In this document: piece after piece, positions 46,585-55,857 of the stretch
Layout of the letters: each line of letters begins with the position of its first letter
How positions within the stretch are numbered: position 1 is the first letter of the stretch
Assembly (NCBI RefSeq): GCF_964026475.1
Contig: NZ_OZ032151.1
Location: 1,415,615 to 1,479,614, forward strand
Length of the DNA stretch: 64,000 nucleotides
Reading direction: 5' to 3'
Source: Candidatus Tisiphia endosymbiont of Nemotelus nigrinus
GTDB taxonomy: Bacteria; Pseudomonadota; Alphaproteobacteria; Rickettsiales; Rickettsiaceae
Position numbers and translations under genes: made by a program
Notes under the pieces: generated by a model
Told to the model about the DNA's origin: nothing
Seen by the model: only the letters and a program-made list of their open reading frames with translations
Databases searched by the model: none

Positions 46585-48328
46585 ATGAAATATTCTAATT
46601 TAGTTGAAAGAGATATTGAAACTGCAATAGATAACGAATTAAGATATTTAAAATGGAACGATGATAGTAAGAATCTTAATTCTTGTAATGTTTATAAACA
46701 AAGAGCCAAAACAGAAAAACAAGAAAAACTTTTAGGAAGGAAAAGACCTGATTATATTTTATATAAAGACAATTCAGACGAACCAATTGCAATCATTGAA
46801 GCAAAAAGACCATTTGAGGATATAAAGAAAGCACAAGAACAAGGAATAGAATATGCAAAAATATTAAATGCCCCTGTTGTATTTGTAACTGATGGAATAT
46901 ACACTAAGACTTATCATATAAAAAAACAGGCAAATTTAATTCTAAATAATGAAGAAGTTGATGAATTATTAAATCAATCAACTTTATTAAATTTCTTACA
47001 AGATAATATCTATAACTCAATAGATAGAAAAGTCTTGCAATCAAGAGAGGAATTAATATCTATATTTAGAGCTATTAATAACGACCTAAGAGATATGGGT
47101 ATTAGAGGGGGGCTTGATAGAGTAGATTTATTTTCAAATATTTTGTTCCTTAAAGTTATTAGTGAACTTGCGGAAATGAACGACGAAATTATAAATCTAC
47201 CCCCAAAAGATTATCTATGGAATAATTTTAAAAATAAAAAAGGACTTGATTTAGTAGATTTTCTAAATAAACAAGCATTTGATTACTTTAAAAAATCTTA
47301 TGGCGGAGAAGTATTGTCAAAAATGGAAATATTAAATGGCAAAGAACATATCTTAAATAACATTATTGCAAGTTTAGATGATTTATGGTTATCTGATACA
47401 AGTACTGATGTAAAAGGTGATGCTTTTGAGTATTTTCTACGAAATTATGGAGGAGCTGAAACAGATTTTGGAGAATATTTTACACCAAGACATATTGTAA
47501 AAACAATGGTAAAATTTCTCAATCCTCAATTTGGCGAAAAAGTATATGATGGATTTTGTGGAACTGGTGGAATGCTAACAGAGTCTTTTAAATATATAAA
47601 AAGAAGAATGCCACTTAATCAGAATACAATAGAACAGCTAAAAAATGAAACTGTTTTTGGTGGTGAGTTTTCCACAATGTTTAGAATTGCTAAAATGAAT
47701 ATGATTTTAGCTGGAGACGGACATTCAAACATAACAAGGCAAGATAGCTATGAAAAAAAGCAAACTGATAAATTTGATGTTGTAATTACAAATATTCCAT
47801 TTGGAAGCAAAAGAAAAACAGAGTATCTTCCTCAATATGGATATAATGGAAAGTCTGCAGAAGTTTGCGGCGTATTGCATTGTCTAGATGCTTTAAATAG
47901 TCAAAATGAAAATGCAAGAGCAGGTATTATAGTGCCAGAAGGTAATTTTATTCAATGGCAGTAAAGCCTATACACAGCTCAGAAGGGACTTGGTTGAAAA
48001 ACATAGTTTAGAAAATGTAATATCTTTGCCAAAGGGAGCTTTTGCGGATGCAAGTATTAAAAGCAATATTTTGATTGCAAAGAAAAAGCAAAATAAATCA
48101 AAAAATCATATATGGTATTTTGATTTACGAAACGATGGATATACTTTAAACAAAGCAAGAAAAAAATACACGGACAAAACGATATTGATATTTTGTTATC
48201 AGAAACTTCTTTAAATATTGATGATATTGATAGATTAAAGAAAATGAATTTTGATATACTTTACCAAAATAAAATACAACATAATCAGTATGTATTGTTA
48301 ATTAATCAATATAAAGAACAGATTATTG
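46585..48328 (+). pseudogene. decayed restriction-modification gene: HsdR_N-like nuclease fused to N6-adenine methylase
   Basis: First block 46585-47964. A nuclease-like domain (about 1-130) has the PD-(D/E)xK pattern RPDYILYKDNSDEPIAIIEA followed by K. Then HsdM-type helices and the N6-methylase: motif I VYDGFCGTGGMLTESF, motif IV DVVITNIPFGSK. A frameshift near 47955 moves the gene to frame 2 (SKAYTQL...VEKHSLENVISLPKGAF, to about 48175). A second shift returns to frame 1 (GQNDIDILLSETSL). A group II intron interrupts it at 48329, and no specificity subunit follows. The fused layout recalls type IIG/IIB enzymes. Inactive. Confidence 0.8.
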
Positions 48329-48799
48329 GTGCGCCACGAAGTGTAAATAAGCTAGCTGTTGCAAGAGCAGCCATAGAAGTGTTGACCTAGCACACTATGT
48401 ATCGAGTCTTGAGCTGAGTTTGGTAACAAAGTCAGTTAAGCGTAGACAGAAATATTATAGGCCGTAAGCCGTAAGGTTGAAGCAATTGAGCCTCGTTAAT
48501 GTCTTCTTTTGAGATCGCAGACTGTGTCAATAAACAGGAATGCAACAACATACATATCATAAATAGGCAGATATGTATGGGATCTCCGGGGTCTGAGAAC
48601 ATGGCATGTAATAAAAGTTTATTTATAAACGTGGGATATCCTATATTTTCTCTGAATTAGGAGTATTAGCTAACAAGTGTAAAAGCGAGGAAGCTGAAAA
48701 GAAATATAGGAAGTCAGATCCAGCATAGTACTGATGAAATTGGGTAATGCCAATGGAGGGAAGGCTGGTGGGTAAAATCGATCTCTAGAGGGAAATGTT

Positions 48800-50128
48800 A
48801 TGATAACAACAGATTATCAAGTAATAACAGAAACAAAACTAAAGAGAATAGCATGGTTATCTTCATTGGATAAAAGTAAGAGATTTAACAACCTCATGCA
48901 TTTGTTTAGTGAGAACGCACTTGCTGTCTGCTATCATGAGCTGGATGTTAAGAAAGCAACTGGAGTAGATGGAGTAAACAAAACTAATTATGGCTTAAAA
49001 CTTACAGAAAATATTGGAAAATTGTCTGATAAACTAAAGAGGATGGCTTACATACCGGGCAATATTCGAGAGGTAAAAATACCGAAAGAAGGAAGCAATG
49101 GCAAGACTAGAACTTTAGGTATCAGCAACTTTGAAGATAAAATATGTCAGAAGATGATGCACAAAGTGCTTGAAAGTATATATGAGCCAATATTCTTGGA
49201 ATGTTCCTATGGTTTCAGAACGGGAATAGGGTGTCATGATGCAATAAGAGGATTAACGCAACATCTTTATAGCAATGAGGTAGAGAGCGTAATAGACCTA
49301 GATTTGGCTAACTTCTTTGGTACTATTGATAGAAGGATATTGATAGAAATGCTGCAAGAGAAAATTCATGACAAGAAGCTAATAAGATATATAATCCGCA
49401 TGTTTAAAGCTGGAATATTGTCTGAAGGAGAACTGATTGTTCAAGAAGAAGGGACGATTCAAGGAAACATTGCTAGTCCCATCCTTGCAAATATTTTTGC
49501 TCACTATGTTTTAGATGAATGGTTTGAAGAAGTGGTAAAGCAACATTGCAGAGGAACAGTAGCATTATTTCGCTACTGTGATGATGGTGTAATATGTTGT
49601 AGATACGAGGAGGACGCCAAGAGAATAAAAATAGCTTTAGCAAAACGACTTGAGAAGTACAAACTTAAACTCAACGAAGAAAAGACCAAAATGGTTAGAT
49701 TTTCAAAGAGAAAATTTTCTCAGAACGAAAGGCAAGAGGCTTTTGATTTTTTGGGTTTCACCTTTTATTTTGGTAAGTCTAGGAAAGGTAAAATAATACC
49801 TAAGGTAAAGAGTTGTAGTAAACGAATAAGTGCCAAACTGAAGAAGGTCAATGACTGGTGTAAGGACATTAGAAACAAGCATAAACTGCATGTCATATGG
49901 AGAAGTTTTTGTAGCAAGTTGAGAGGGCATATACAGTATTATGGTGTGACTTTTAATATTAAAGCAGTGAATGGCTTCATAAGGCAATCAGTGAAGACAT
50001 TGTTTAAGTGGTTAAATCGTCGCAGCCAAAGAGAATCATTCAGTTGGGAGAAGTTTTGTCTGTTTATCGAATGCAATCCATTACCAAAGGTAAGAATATA
50101 CCACTCCTTAATGCAAGGCAGTATGTGA
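48800..50128 (+). CDS. ltrA: group II intron reverse transcriptase/maturase
   Basis: 442 aa. RT blocks: KKATGVDGVNKTNYG (RT0/1), RTLGISNFEDKICQKMMHKV, EPIFLECSYGFRTGIGCHDA, VIDLDLANFFGTIDRRILIE, GTIQGNIASPILANIFAHYV and the catalytic FRYCDDGVICC (Y-x-DD with Cys). C-terminal maturase domain X (about 330-442) includes KLRGHIQYYGV. No HNH endonuclease domain, so mobility would rely on nicked or replicating DNA. The gene is intact, unlike the R-M gene carrying the intron. Confidence 0.94.
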   Translation: MITTDYQVITETKLKRIAWLSSLDKSKRFNNLMHLFSENALAVCYHELDVKKATGVDGVNKTNYGLKLTENIGKLSDKLKRMAYIPGNIREVKIPKEGSNGKTRTLGISNFEDKICQKMMHKVLESIYEPIFLECSYGFRTGIGCHDAIRGLTQHLYSNEVESVIDLDLANFFGTIDRRILIEMLQEKIHDKKLIRYIIRMFKAGILSEGELIVQEEGTIQGNIASPILANIFAHYVLDEWFEEVVKQHCRGTVALFRYCDDGVICCRYEEDAKRIKIALAKRLEKYKLKLNEEKTKMVRFSKRKFSQNERQEAFDFLGFTFYFGKSRKGKIIPKVKSCSKRISAKLKKVNDWCKDIRNKHKLHVIWRSFCSKLRGHIQYYGVTFNIKAVNGFIRQSVKTLFKWLNRRSQRESFSWEKFCLFIECNPLPKVRIYHSLMQGSM

Positions 50129-50141
50129 ATGATGATATCTT

Positions 50142-50215
50142 GAGCCCATTGCCTTAATAGGGCACGATGAGGTTCTAACGAGGGGCGTAAGTGGCAACGC
50201 TTACGTCTACTCTAT
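50142..50215 (+). ncRNA. group II intron domains V and VI
   Basis: Domain V (50142-50175) carries the AGC catalytic triad near its start, a two-part stem and a closing GGTTC. Domain VI (about 50178-50213) pairs GAGGGG with TCTxCTC around an unpaired A at 50209, the predicted branch point. This RNA ends 7 bases inside the reading frame of rnhB on the other strand. Confidence 0.75.
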
Positions 50216-50785
50216 AAAGCTTTTTACCTTAAAACTTCTTCTATGGTAAGGAGTGAAACCATGAAGGTGTATAGCATTTAGATGTTCTTTTGTTCCATAG
50301 CCGGAGTTTTTATGCCACATATATTCTGGAAATTCTTTGGCATATTCAAGTAGTAAGCGGTCTCTAGTAACTTTTGCAATAATAGATGCTGCTCCAATAG
50401 AAACCGATAAATTATCACCATTTACTATACTGATAAATCTTGGATCGTCAAATTTCATGTTACCATCTATTAGTACTGTATCCGGTTTAACAGAAAGGTT
50501 TGCCACTGATATAGTACAAGCCTTTTTAGTTGCTTCAAGGATATTAATTACATCTATTTCATCATGATAAACTATACCAACAGACCAAATATAATTTTGG
50601 GTTATTTGTTCGTATAACAAATTCCTCTTTTCTTTAGTAAGTTTTTTGGAATCTTTGATACCATTTATGATTTTTGTTTGATCAATGATGACAGATGCAG
50701 CTATTACAGGTCCCACTAGCGGTCCTCTACCAGCTTCATCTACTCCAGCTACTAATCCAAAATACTTTTGTTCTAATTTAAACAT
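50207..50785 (-). CDS. rnhB: ribonuclease HII
   Basis: Removes ribonucleotides from DNA and RNA primers. 192 aa from the ATG at 50785 (MFKLEQKYFG), preceded by GGAA; an upstream frame to 50869 has no homologous sequence. The active site DEAGRGPLVGP carries the first Asp and Glu; the remaining acidic residues lie in TVLIDGNMKF and ASIIAKVTRDRLLLEYA. The end YHRRSFKVKSFIE is unusual because the last two codons and the stop lie within the group II intron. Without the intron the end would be KVKSFQ. Confidence 0.94.
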   Translation of the reverse strand: MFKLEQKYFGLVAGVDEAGRGPLVGPVIAASVIIDQTKIINGIKDSKKLTKEKRNLLYEQITQNYIWSVGIVYHDEIDVINILEATKKACTISVANLSVKPDTVLIDGNMKFDDPRFISIVNGDNLSVSIGAASIIAKVTRDRLLLEYAKEFPEYMWHKNSGYGTKEHLNAIHLHGFTPYHRRSFKVKSFIE

Positions 50786-51130
50786 AACGTTCCATGATAA
50801 AAAGATTAAAGAAAATAGAATAATTTCAGTGTTATCACAAGTATTGTCTTTGTGTATTTTGTATATCAAAAATATATATTTTGATATGCAAAGCCTTTTG
50901 TAAAAACTATCTTCTAGAAAAACTATGTTATAAATAACACTATAGATTGTAATTTTTATACCATTCCCAAACTATGCCAAGTCCTATAGAACCCTATCAT
51001 TTTCTCCTATTGTTTGTTGTTCCCATTCATAGGATCATTGGAGCATATTCATAAATATTAAGATAATTTAAAATATTTATAGATTTTTATCTCGAAACTA
51101 TTAGTTCAACCATAAAAATCATTATACTTC

Positions 51131-51154
51131 TTAGGTTCTGCATGCAGAACCTAA
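51131..51154. promoter_or_regulatory. 24-bp perfect palindrome
   Basis: TTAGGTTCTGCA followed by its exact reverse complement TGCAGAACCTAA. It covers the first possible start codon of the next gene (ATG at 51142). The outer TAGGTTCTG equals the flank plus first seven bases of the IS5 element at 30698, so it may be an internally deleted IS or excision footprint; an operator is the alternative. 50870-51130 shows no gene. Confidence 0.5.
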
Positions 51155-51552
51155 TTGAATCAATATATGGTAATAAATTTATGATAAATAAAGTAAATAT
51201 ATCTAATGTTATTAAATTCCCATCTCCATTTGAACGCCTTAAGTCATACACTAATTCACCTGATGTCATCTTGCGTAAAGCTATTATTACTCAGGCTATT
51301 ATTGATGCAACTAATATATCAGAATTCCGTATTGCAAAAAAGCTCGAACAAGAAGCAAAATCATGGATTTTTGGTGGTGGCGAGTCTTTTAAAGCAATTT
51401 GTATGGAAGGTGAAATTGAACCATCTTTTGTAGTAAGAGTAACTAAGGAAATTATAAAACTACATAAAAGTAAATCTAGCTTTAGGAAGCAATCACAACA
51501 AAACTCAATAAATAGTAAAAATAAAAAACCATTATTTAAAACAAAACGATAA
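51142..51552 (+). CDS. hypothetical protein
   Basis: 136 aa from the ATG at 51142, or 123 aa from the ATG at 51181 (MINKVNISNVIKF), which avoids the palindrome and may be the real start. Basic protein with a helical middle (RKAIITQAIIDATNISEFRI, KKLEQEAKSWIFGG) and a lysine/asparagine-rich tail (NSKNKKPLFKTKR). The segment SFKAICMEGEIEPSFVVRV recalls the short CxxLGxxPxxVR helix-turn motif in some phage-like proteins. I do not recognise the family. Base composition is like that of its neighbours. Confidence 0.6.
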   Translation: MQNLIESIYGNKFMINKVNISNVIKFPSPFERLKSYTNSPDVILRKAIITQAIIDATNISEFRIAKKLEQEAKSWIFGGGESFKAICMEGEIEPSFVVRVTKEIIKLHKSKSSFRKQSQQNSINSKNKKPLFKTKR

Positions 51553-51694
51553 ACATATTTTTTATCTATAAAATAATTATAATAAATATGTTATAATTTA
51601 GGTAAAATTACGACCAGAAGCTCGTCTTTTAGTTAAATGTTAATTAGCATAAACAACCTAAAGCAAGTGATATGGCTTATATTTTAGCTAAAGC

Positions 51695-51737
51695 AATATC
51701 AAGCCATTATAAAAATTCAAAATAATGGCTTGATATT
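51695..51737. terminator. strong inverted repeat downstream of the hypothetical gene
   Basis: A perfect 16-bp stem AATATCAAGCCATTAT (51695-51710) with ATAATGGCTTGATATT (51722-51737), loop 11 bases. A second small inverted repeat (ATTATACACTAGTTGTATAA) follows within 10 bases. There is no T run, so it may be a repeat hairpin rather than an intrinsic terminator. Confidence 0.5.
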
Positions 51738-51764
51738 CACATAATTATACACTAGTTGTATAAT

Positions 51765-51988
51765 TATAGCTGATCCAATTAGCATTATCCCCTATTTACA
51801 GGACTATTCTAAAATAGTAGGGAAATATACTGGAAACTTAAGGATGTCTATTAGCAAAAAGCCATTTTAGTGGCAACGAAGTAATCGAGATTTATAGTAA
51901 TTTTATAGATTGCTTCATTGCAGCAAAGCTACTTCCTTGCAATGACACTCTAGTTTACTATGGATAAATACTAATCAGGTTAGCTATA
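51765..51988. repeat. degenerate composite nested palindrome
   Basis: Outer arms TATAGCTGATCCAATTAGCA (51765) and CTAATCAGGTTAGCTATA (to 51988). Inside, diverged core arms TGGCAACGAAGTAATC and GATTGCTTCATTGC, and TTGCAATGACAC at the right, are recognisable from the GTCATTGCGAG family. It ends just before hpf. With the hairpins at 51695 this accounts for most of 51553-52011. Confidence 0.7.
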
Positions 51989-52011
51989 AATTATAAATTA
52001 AAGGGGATTTT

Positions 52012-52584
52012 ATGCAAATATCAGTATCAGGTCAACATATTTCTATTGGCAATTCTTTACAAGACTATGTAAAGAGTCGTACTAAGCAAGTAGCAGAAAA
52101 GTACTTTTCGACTATAATTAGTGCAAACGTACATTTCTCTAAACAAGGATTCCAACTGGTTTGTGATATTGTAGTGAATGATGGCACAGGCAGACATATT
52201 ATATTGAAAGGTAATGCTGCTTCAGATGACATATATTCAGCATTTGATACTGCTCTGTCCCGACTTGAAAAGCAGCTTAGAAAGTACAAATCTAAACTCA
52301 AAGATCGTCATGATAGAATTAAAATATCCGAAGCGGCACCTAAAGCAGTCAAATATACTATAACACCTCATCAATATGAAGACGAAGATGATGCAACATC
52401 CGATAATCCTGTAATTATAGCAGAAAAATCTGTAGAAATATTAACTTTATCAGTAAGTGGAGCAGTTATGAAAATGGATCTTGAAAACCTTCCTGCTTTA
52501 ATGTTTCAAAATAGTCATACTAATCGTATTAATATAGTTTATTACCGTCGGGATGGCAATATATCTTGGATAGATTCAAAATAG
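52012..52584 (+). CDS. hpf: ribosome hibernation-promoting factor, long form
   Basis: 190 aa. N-terminal HPF/YfiA domain (about 1-100: MQISVSGQHISIGNSLQDYV, LSRLEKQLRKYKSKLKDRHD) and a separate C-terminal dimerisation domain (about 130-190, with VYYRRDGNISWID near the end). The long form makes 100S ribosome dimers by itself. A clear SD (AGGGGA) precedes the ATG. A composite repeat lies directly upstream. Confidence 0.94.
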   Translation: MQISVSGQHISIGNSLQDYVKSRTKQVAEKYFSTIISANVHFSKQGFQLVCDIVVNDGTGRHIILKGNAASDDIYSAFDTALSRLEKQLRKYKSKLKDRHDRIKISEAAPKAVKYTITPHQYEDEDDATSDNPVIIAEKSVEILTLSVSGAVMKMDLENLPALMFQNSHTNRINIVYYRRDGNISWIDSK

Positions 52585-52802
52585 ATTTTTGTTGTTTACA
52601 GCTAACCTGAATCAAGTTCTTGATATTTAAGTTATCATTCTTAGCAATGGCGGGAATCTAGATACCTACCGTCACTAAGAATCTTTATGCAAAAATAATG
52701 AAAATAGCTATTAGTGGGTAATAAAAATCTGCTATATTTTAGATGTAAGCAAATTCAGGTTATTTATCGTCTTTTGCGTTAATTTACTATAGCTAAAAGT
52801 AC

Positions 52803-53129
52803 ATGACCCAAATTTTTAACTATAACCCAGATAGCAAGGTAGCTATTCTTGCTCTTAAGGTTAAGGCTAACGCAAAGACAGATAATATAGGGGAGTTTAT
52901 TGTAATTAACGATAAATATTATCTAAAATTATTTATAAAGTCAGTGCCAGAGGATGGTAAGGCTAATAAGTCTATTATCAATTTTCTATCTAAAAAATGG
53001 AAAATTAATAAAAATAATTTTGAGATAATATTAGGTTACACTAGTAGTTTGAAACTATTAGCGATAAAAAATATTGAATTAGACTATTTAAATTTACATT
53101 TAAAACACTATATAAATACTATTAAATAG
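52803..53129 (+). CDS. DUF167 (YggU) family protein
   Basis: 108 aa small alpha/beta protein; family function is unknown. LALKVKANAKTDNIGEF and VKSVPEDGKANKSIINFLSK are the DUF167 signature segments. It lies 18 bases before htpG in the same direction. Upstream, 52585-52802 contains fragments of the TAGCTAACC arm (CAGCTAACCTGAATC, ATTCAGGTTATTTA) but no gene. Confidence 0.88.
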   Translation: MTQIFNYNPDSKVAILALKVKANAKTDNIGEFIVINDKYYLKLFIKSVPEDGKANKSIINFLSKKWKINKNNFEIILGYTSSLKLLAIKNIELDYLNLHLKHYINTIK

Positions 53130-53147
53130 TATTATTAGGACTTAACT

Positions 53148-55007
53148 ATGACCCAAGAAAAAAAGAAGTTTGACGCTGAAGTTGGCAAGATTTTAAACTT
53201 AATGATCCATTCTCTTTACACTAATAAAGAGATTTTTATGCGCGAGTTAATATCTAATTCTTCGGATGCTTGTGATAAATTAAGATATTTAGCCCAAAGT
53301 GATGCAAAACTTATTGCAGATGATCCTATCTTTAAAATTACTGTGAGAATTGATAAAGATAAAAGGCAGATTATTATCAGAGATAATGGTATTGGTATGA
53401 ACCGAGAAGATTTGATTGATAATCTAGGAACTATTGCAAAGTCTGGTACAGGAAATTTCTTAAACAACCTGTCTGGAGATGCTAAAAAAGATAGTATGTT
53501 AATAGGACAGTTTGGCGTTGGATTTTATTCAGCTTTTATGGTTGCTGATAGCATTACTGTTACTTCGCGAAAAGCAGGAGAAGAGAAAGCTTATGTCTGG
53601 CAATCAGATGGTCTTGGGGAATATATTGTTGATGATTTTGCTCATGATTTTACCAGGGGAACTGAGGTAGTTATTCACGTTAAACCAGAAGAAGATAGTT
53701 ATATTGATCATTTTAGATTGAAGCATATAGTTAAAAGTTATTCTGATCATATTGCCATACCTATATATTTTATTGATGAATCAACTAATAATGAAATACA
53801 GCTCAATTCAGCTTCTGCGTTGTGGACAAGACCGAAATCTGATTTGACTTTTGAGCAATATAAAGAATTTTATAAAGCTTTATCTTATTCGATGGACGAT
53901 CCTTGGTTAACTATTCATAATAAAAATGAAGGTACTGTTGAATTTACTAATTTGTTATTTATTCCGTCGACTAAGACTTTTGATTTATTTCACCCTGATC
54001 GTAAGAGAAGAGTAAAATTATACATCAAGAGAGTTTTCATTTCTGATGAGAATGTAGATTTAATACCTTCTTACCTAAGGTTTCTAAGAGGAGTAGTAGA
54101 CTCAGAGGATTTACCTCTCAATATTAGTCGCGAATCTTTGCAACATAATAGTACTTTGGAGAAGATTAAAGCTGCAATAACCAAAAAAGTCTTAGGTGAA
54201 CTCAAAAAGAAAAAAGATGAGTCTATAGAGGAATATAGCAACTTTTGGTCCAATTTTGGGGCTGCTTTAAAAGAAGGATTATGTGAGGCAACGAGTGATC
54301 ATGATAAATTACTTGAGACATGTATATTCAAAAGTAGTCTTTTAAATAAAATGATTAGTCTTGATGACTATATTAGTAACTTTAAAGAAGGACAGGATAC
54401 TATATATTATCTTAGCGGTGATGATCCAGCAAAATTACTCTCTAGCCCCCAAATAGAAGGATTTTTAAGCAAAAATATCGATGTACTTCTGTTTACTGAT
54501 ACAGTCGATGATTTTTGGGTTAATGTTAATAGTAGCTATAAAGGTTATGCCATTAAATCAGTTACTAGAAGTGATATTGATTTAGAGAAATCTGAGCAAA
54601 AAACTGAGGATATCAAGGAAAACAATGATGAATATGCCAAATTAACAGGGTATTTTAAAGAAATCTTAGGTAATTCAGTAAAAGATGTAAGGATTTCTAA
54701 AAAACTCACTTCCAGTCCAGCTTGTCTTGTAGTTGGCGACGGAGCTATGGATATTCGTATGGAAAGATTCTTAATTGAGCAAAAACAATTAATGGCAGCG
54801 TCTGCTAAAATACTTGAACTAAATCCTAAGCATAAAATTATTGAGAAAATTAATGCTGATATAATCTCCAATAATAAAGATTCTGTTAATGAGGAATTAG
54901 TGAAATTAATGTATGATCAGGCATGTATTCTGGAAGGTGAGCCAGTTAATGATACAGGTGGATTTGCAAAAAGACTTAACGATATGGTGCAAAAAGCTAT
55001 CTTATGA
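53148..55007 (+). CDS. htpG: chaperone HtpG (Hsp90)
   Basis: ATP-dependent chaperone, 619 aa, the usual bacterial Hsp90 length. The GHKL ATPase domain begins [19 protein letters not shown], with [20 protein letters not shown] and [15 protein letters not shown] as nucleotide-binding motifs. In the middle domain, [12 protein letters not shown] contains the catalytic Arg. The C-terminal dimerisation domain is present. It probably shares a transcript with the DUF167 gene. Confidence 0.97.
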   Translation: MTQEKKKFDAEVGKILNLMIHSLYTNKEIFMRELISNSSDACDKLRYLAQSDAKLIADDPIFKITVRIDKDKRQIIIRDNGIGMNREDLIDNLGTIAKSGTGNFLNNLSGDAKKDSMLIGQFGVGFYSAFMVADSITVTSRKAGEEKAYVWQSDGLGEYIVDDFAHDFTRGTEVVIHVKPEEDSYIDHFRLKHIVKSYSDHIAIPIYFIDESTNNEIQLNSASALWTRPKSDLTFEQYKEFYKALSYSMDDPWLTIHNKNEGTVEFTNLLFIPSTKTFDLFHPDRKRRVKLYIKRVFISDENVDLIPSYLRFLRGVVDSEDLPLNISRESLQHNSTLEKIKAAITKKVLGELKKKKDESIEEYSNFWSNFGAALKEGLCEATSDHDKLLETCIFKSSLLNKMISLDDYISNFKEGQDTIYYLSGDDPAKLLSSPQIEGFLSKNIDVLLFTDTVDDFWVNVNSSYKGYAIKSVTRSDIDLEKSEQKTEDIKENNDEYAKLTGYFKEILGNSVKDVRISKKLTSSPACLVVGDGAMDIRMERFLIEQKQLMAASAKILELNPKHKIIEKINADIISNNKDSVNEELVKLMYDQACILEGEPVNDTGGFAKRLNDMVQKAIL

Positions 55008-55138
55008 ACTCATCTTAAGCATGACACTTTAAAAGTTGTACGTGGTCAACGTCGTTGTAGGCTGATATACACCCACGAAGTCAATCACGGTTGATTCCTT
55101 GGGTGTATATCATCTCGCAATGATATCTTGTACTTTTT

Positions 55139-55200
55139 TGAAATTCCTCACTCACGTATATCTATGTACGAGAAGGTAGCATGTTTCGTTTCTCCTAAAA
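55139..55200. repeat. fragment of the 29603-type palindromic element
   Basis: CCTCACTCACGTATATCTAT and ACGAGAAGGTAGCATGTTTC with the following GTTTCTCCTAAAAATC parallel the core of the element at 29603-29751 (CGCGAAGGTAGCAGGCTTCG and so on). Just before it, GATATACACCCA and TGGGTGTATATC (about 55053-55110) form another inverted pair around a CAATGAT remnant. Confidence 0.55.
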
Positions 55201-55204
55201 ATCT

Positions 55205-55389
55205 CTAGCCCGGATATTGCATGATAGAAATGAACCAATTGTGCTAGCCCTTGTCTCATGAGGGCTACAGGCTAAAATATATAAAATTTTAAATATACAA
55301 TTTGTATTTTTGTGCAATTCTTCCAAACTCCTTATATTACAAGGGGTTCAGAGATAAATATTGATACCTTCATGCAATATCCGGGCTAG
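55205..55389. repeat. 185-bp element with perfect 20-bp inverted ends
   Basis: CTAGCCCGGATATTGCATGA at 55205-55224 is the exact reverse complement of 55370-55389. The interior is AT-rich with no ORF. A half copy lies at 13961. It is likely a MITE or other palindromic mobile repeat. With the fragment above, it fills much of the htpG to tRNA-Thr gap. Confidence 0.8.
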
Positions 55390-55505
55390 GGTTTTTTGAA
55401 TTATGCATTAAGTCTATGGCTTTATTATGATTGCAATATATAATGTTATAGTTATCAAAATAATTATCTAGCATAATGTTAAAATTTTTGCTTGACCAAT
55501 AAAGC

Positions 55506-55530
55506 AATATATGTCAAAAAGACATATATT
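55506..55530. promoter_or_regulatory. inverted repeat upstream of tRNA-Thr
   Basis: AATATATGTC, AAAAA loop, GACATATATT: a perfect 10-bp stem that ends 30 bases before the tRNA. It could be an upstream terminator, processing site or binding site; the sequence does not decide. Confidence 0.4.
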
Positions 55531-55560
55531 CACAAAATTTGGAACTTCTTTGGAAACTAG

Positions 55561-55635
55561 GCCGCTATAGCTCAGAGGTGGAGCACATCATTGGTAATGA
55601 TGAGGTCGAGGGTTCAATTCCCTCTAGCGGCACCA
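55561..55635 (+). tRNA. tRNA-Thr (GGT anticodon)
   Basis: Full cloverleaf. Acceptor GCCGCTA pairs with TAGCGGC, the D arm contains GCTC...GAGC, the anticodon stem CATCA/TGATG encloses loop TTGGTAA with anticodon GGT, and the T arm carries GGTTCAATTCC. Discriminator A and CCA are encoded. It reads ACC/ACU. It is followed by IS remnants. Confidence 0.96.
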
Positions 55636-55728
55636 TATACCTTACAGTATTCCGAGATATTTTTACTTATACTGGACTGAAAAATCAAGACAAAAAAATA
55701 ATAATTTTGTTTCCCATTTTTTCATTTT

Positions 55729-55857
55729 TCAAGCTGCAATTTGTTCATAATTTTGTATAGAATTTAGATAGACATTCATAGGTTTTTTGTAACCAATACT
55801 TGAATGAAATCTTCTATAATTATAGTGATTTATATAATCATCAATACCTCTCCTAGG
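55729..55857 (-). pseudogene. C-terminal remnant of an IS3-family transposase
   Basis: The minus strand reads PRRGIDDYINHYNYRRFHSS then IGYKKPMNVYLNSIQNYEQI and a stop. This is the end of an IS3-type OrfB (rve domain tail, YN-xR-HSSIGYKxP). It is cut exactly where the IS481 element begins (55858). The N-terminal part is not found on the other side, so deletion has accompanied or followed the insertion. Confidence 0.75.

Larger units (their letters stand above)
48329..50215 (+). mobile_element. group II intron with maturase ORF
   Basis: About 1,887 bases. The 5' end fits the GTGYG consensus: GTGCGCCACGAAGTGTAAAT at 48329. Domain I text includes GTTAAGCGTAG and the hallmark AAGCGAGGAAGCTG and CATAGTACTGATGAAA before the ORF (48800-50128). 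Domain V is 50142-50175 (34 bases, starting GAGCCC and ending GGTTC). Domain VI follows with a stem around CGTAAG/CTTACG and a bulged A at 50209; the 3' end is AT at 50214-50215. Exon boundaries are inferred from these consensus features. Confidence 0.8.

Noticed and set aside
50786..50869. 28-residue N-terminal extension of rnhB
   Set aside because: Non-homologous leader; MFKLEQKYFG at 50785 matches the usual start.
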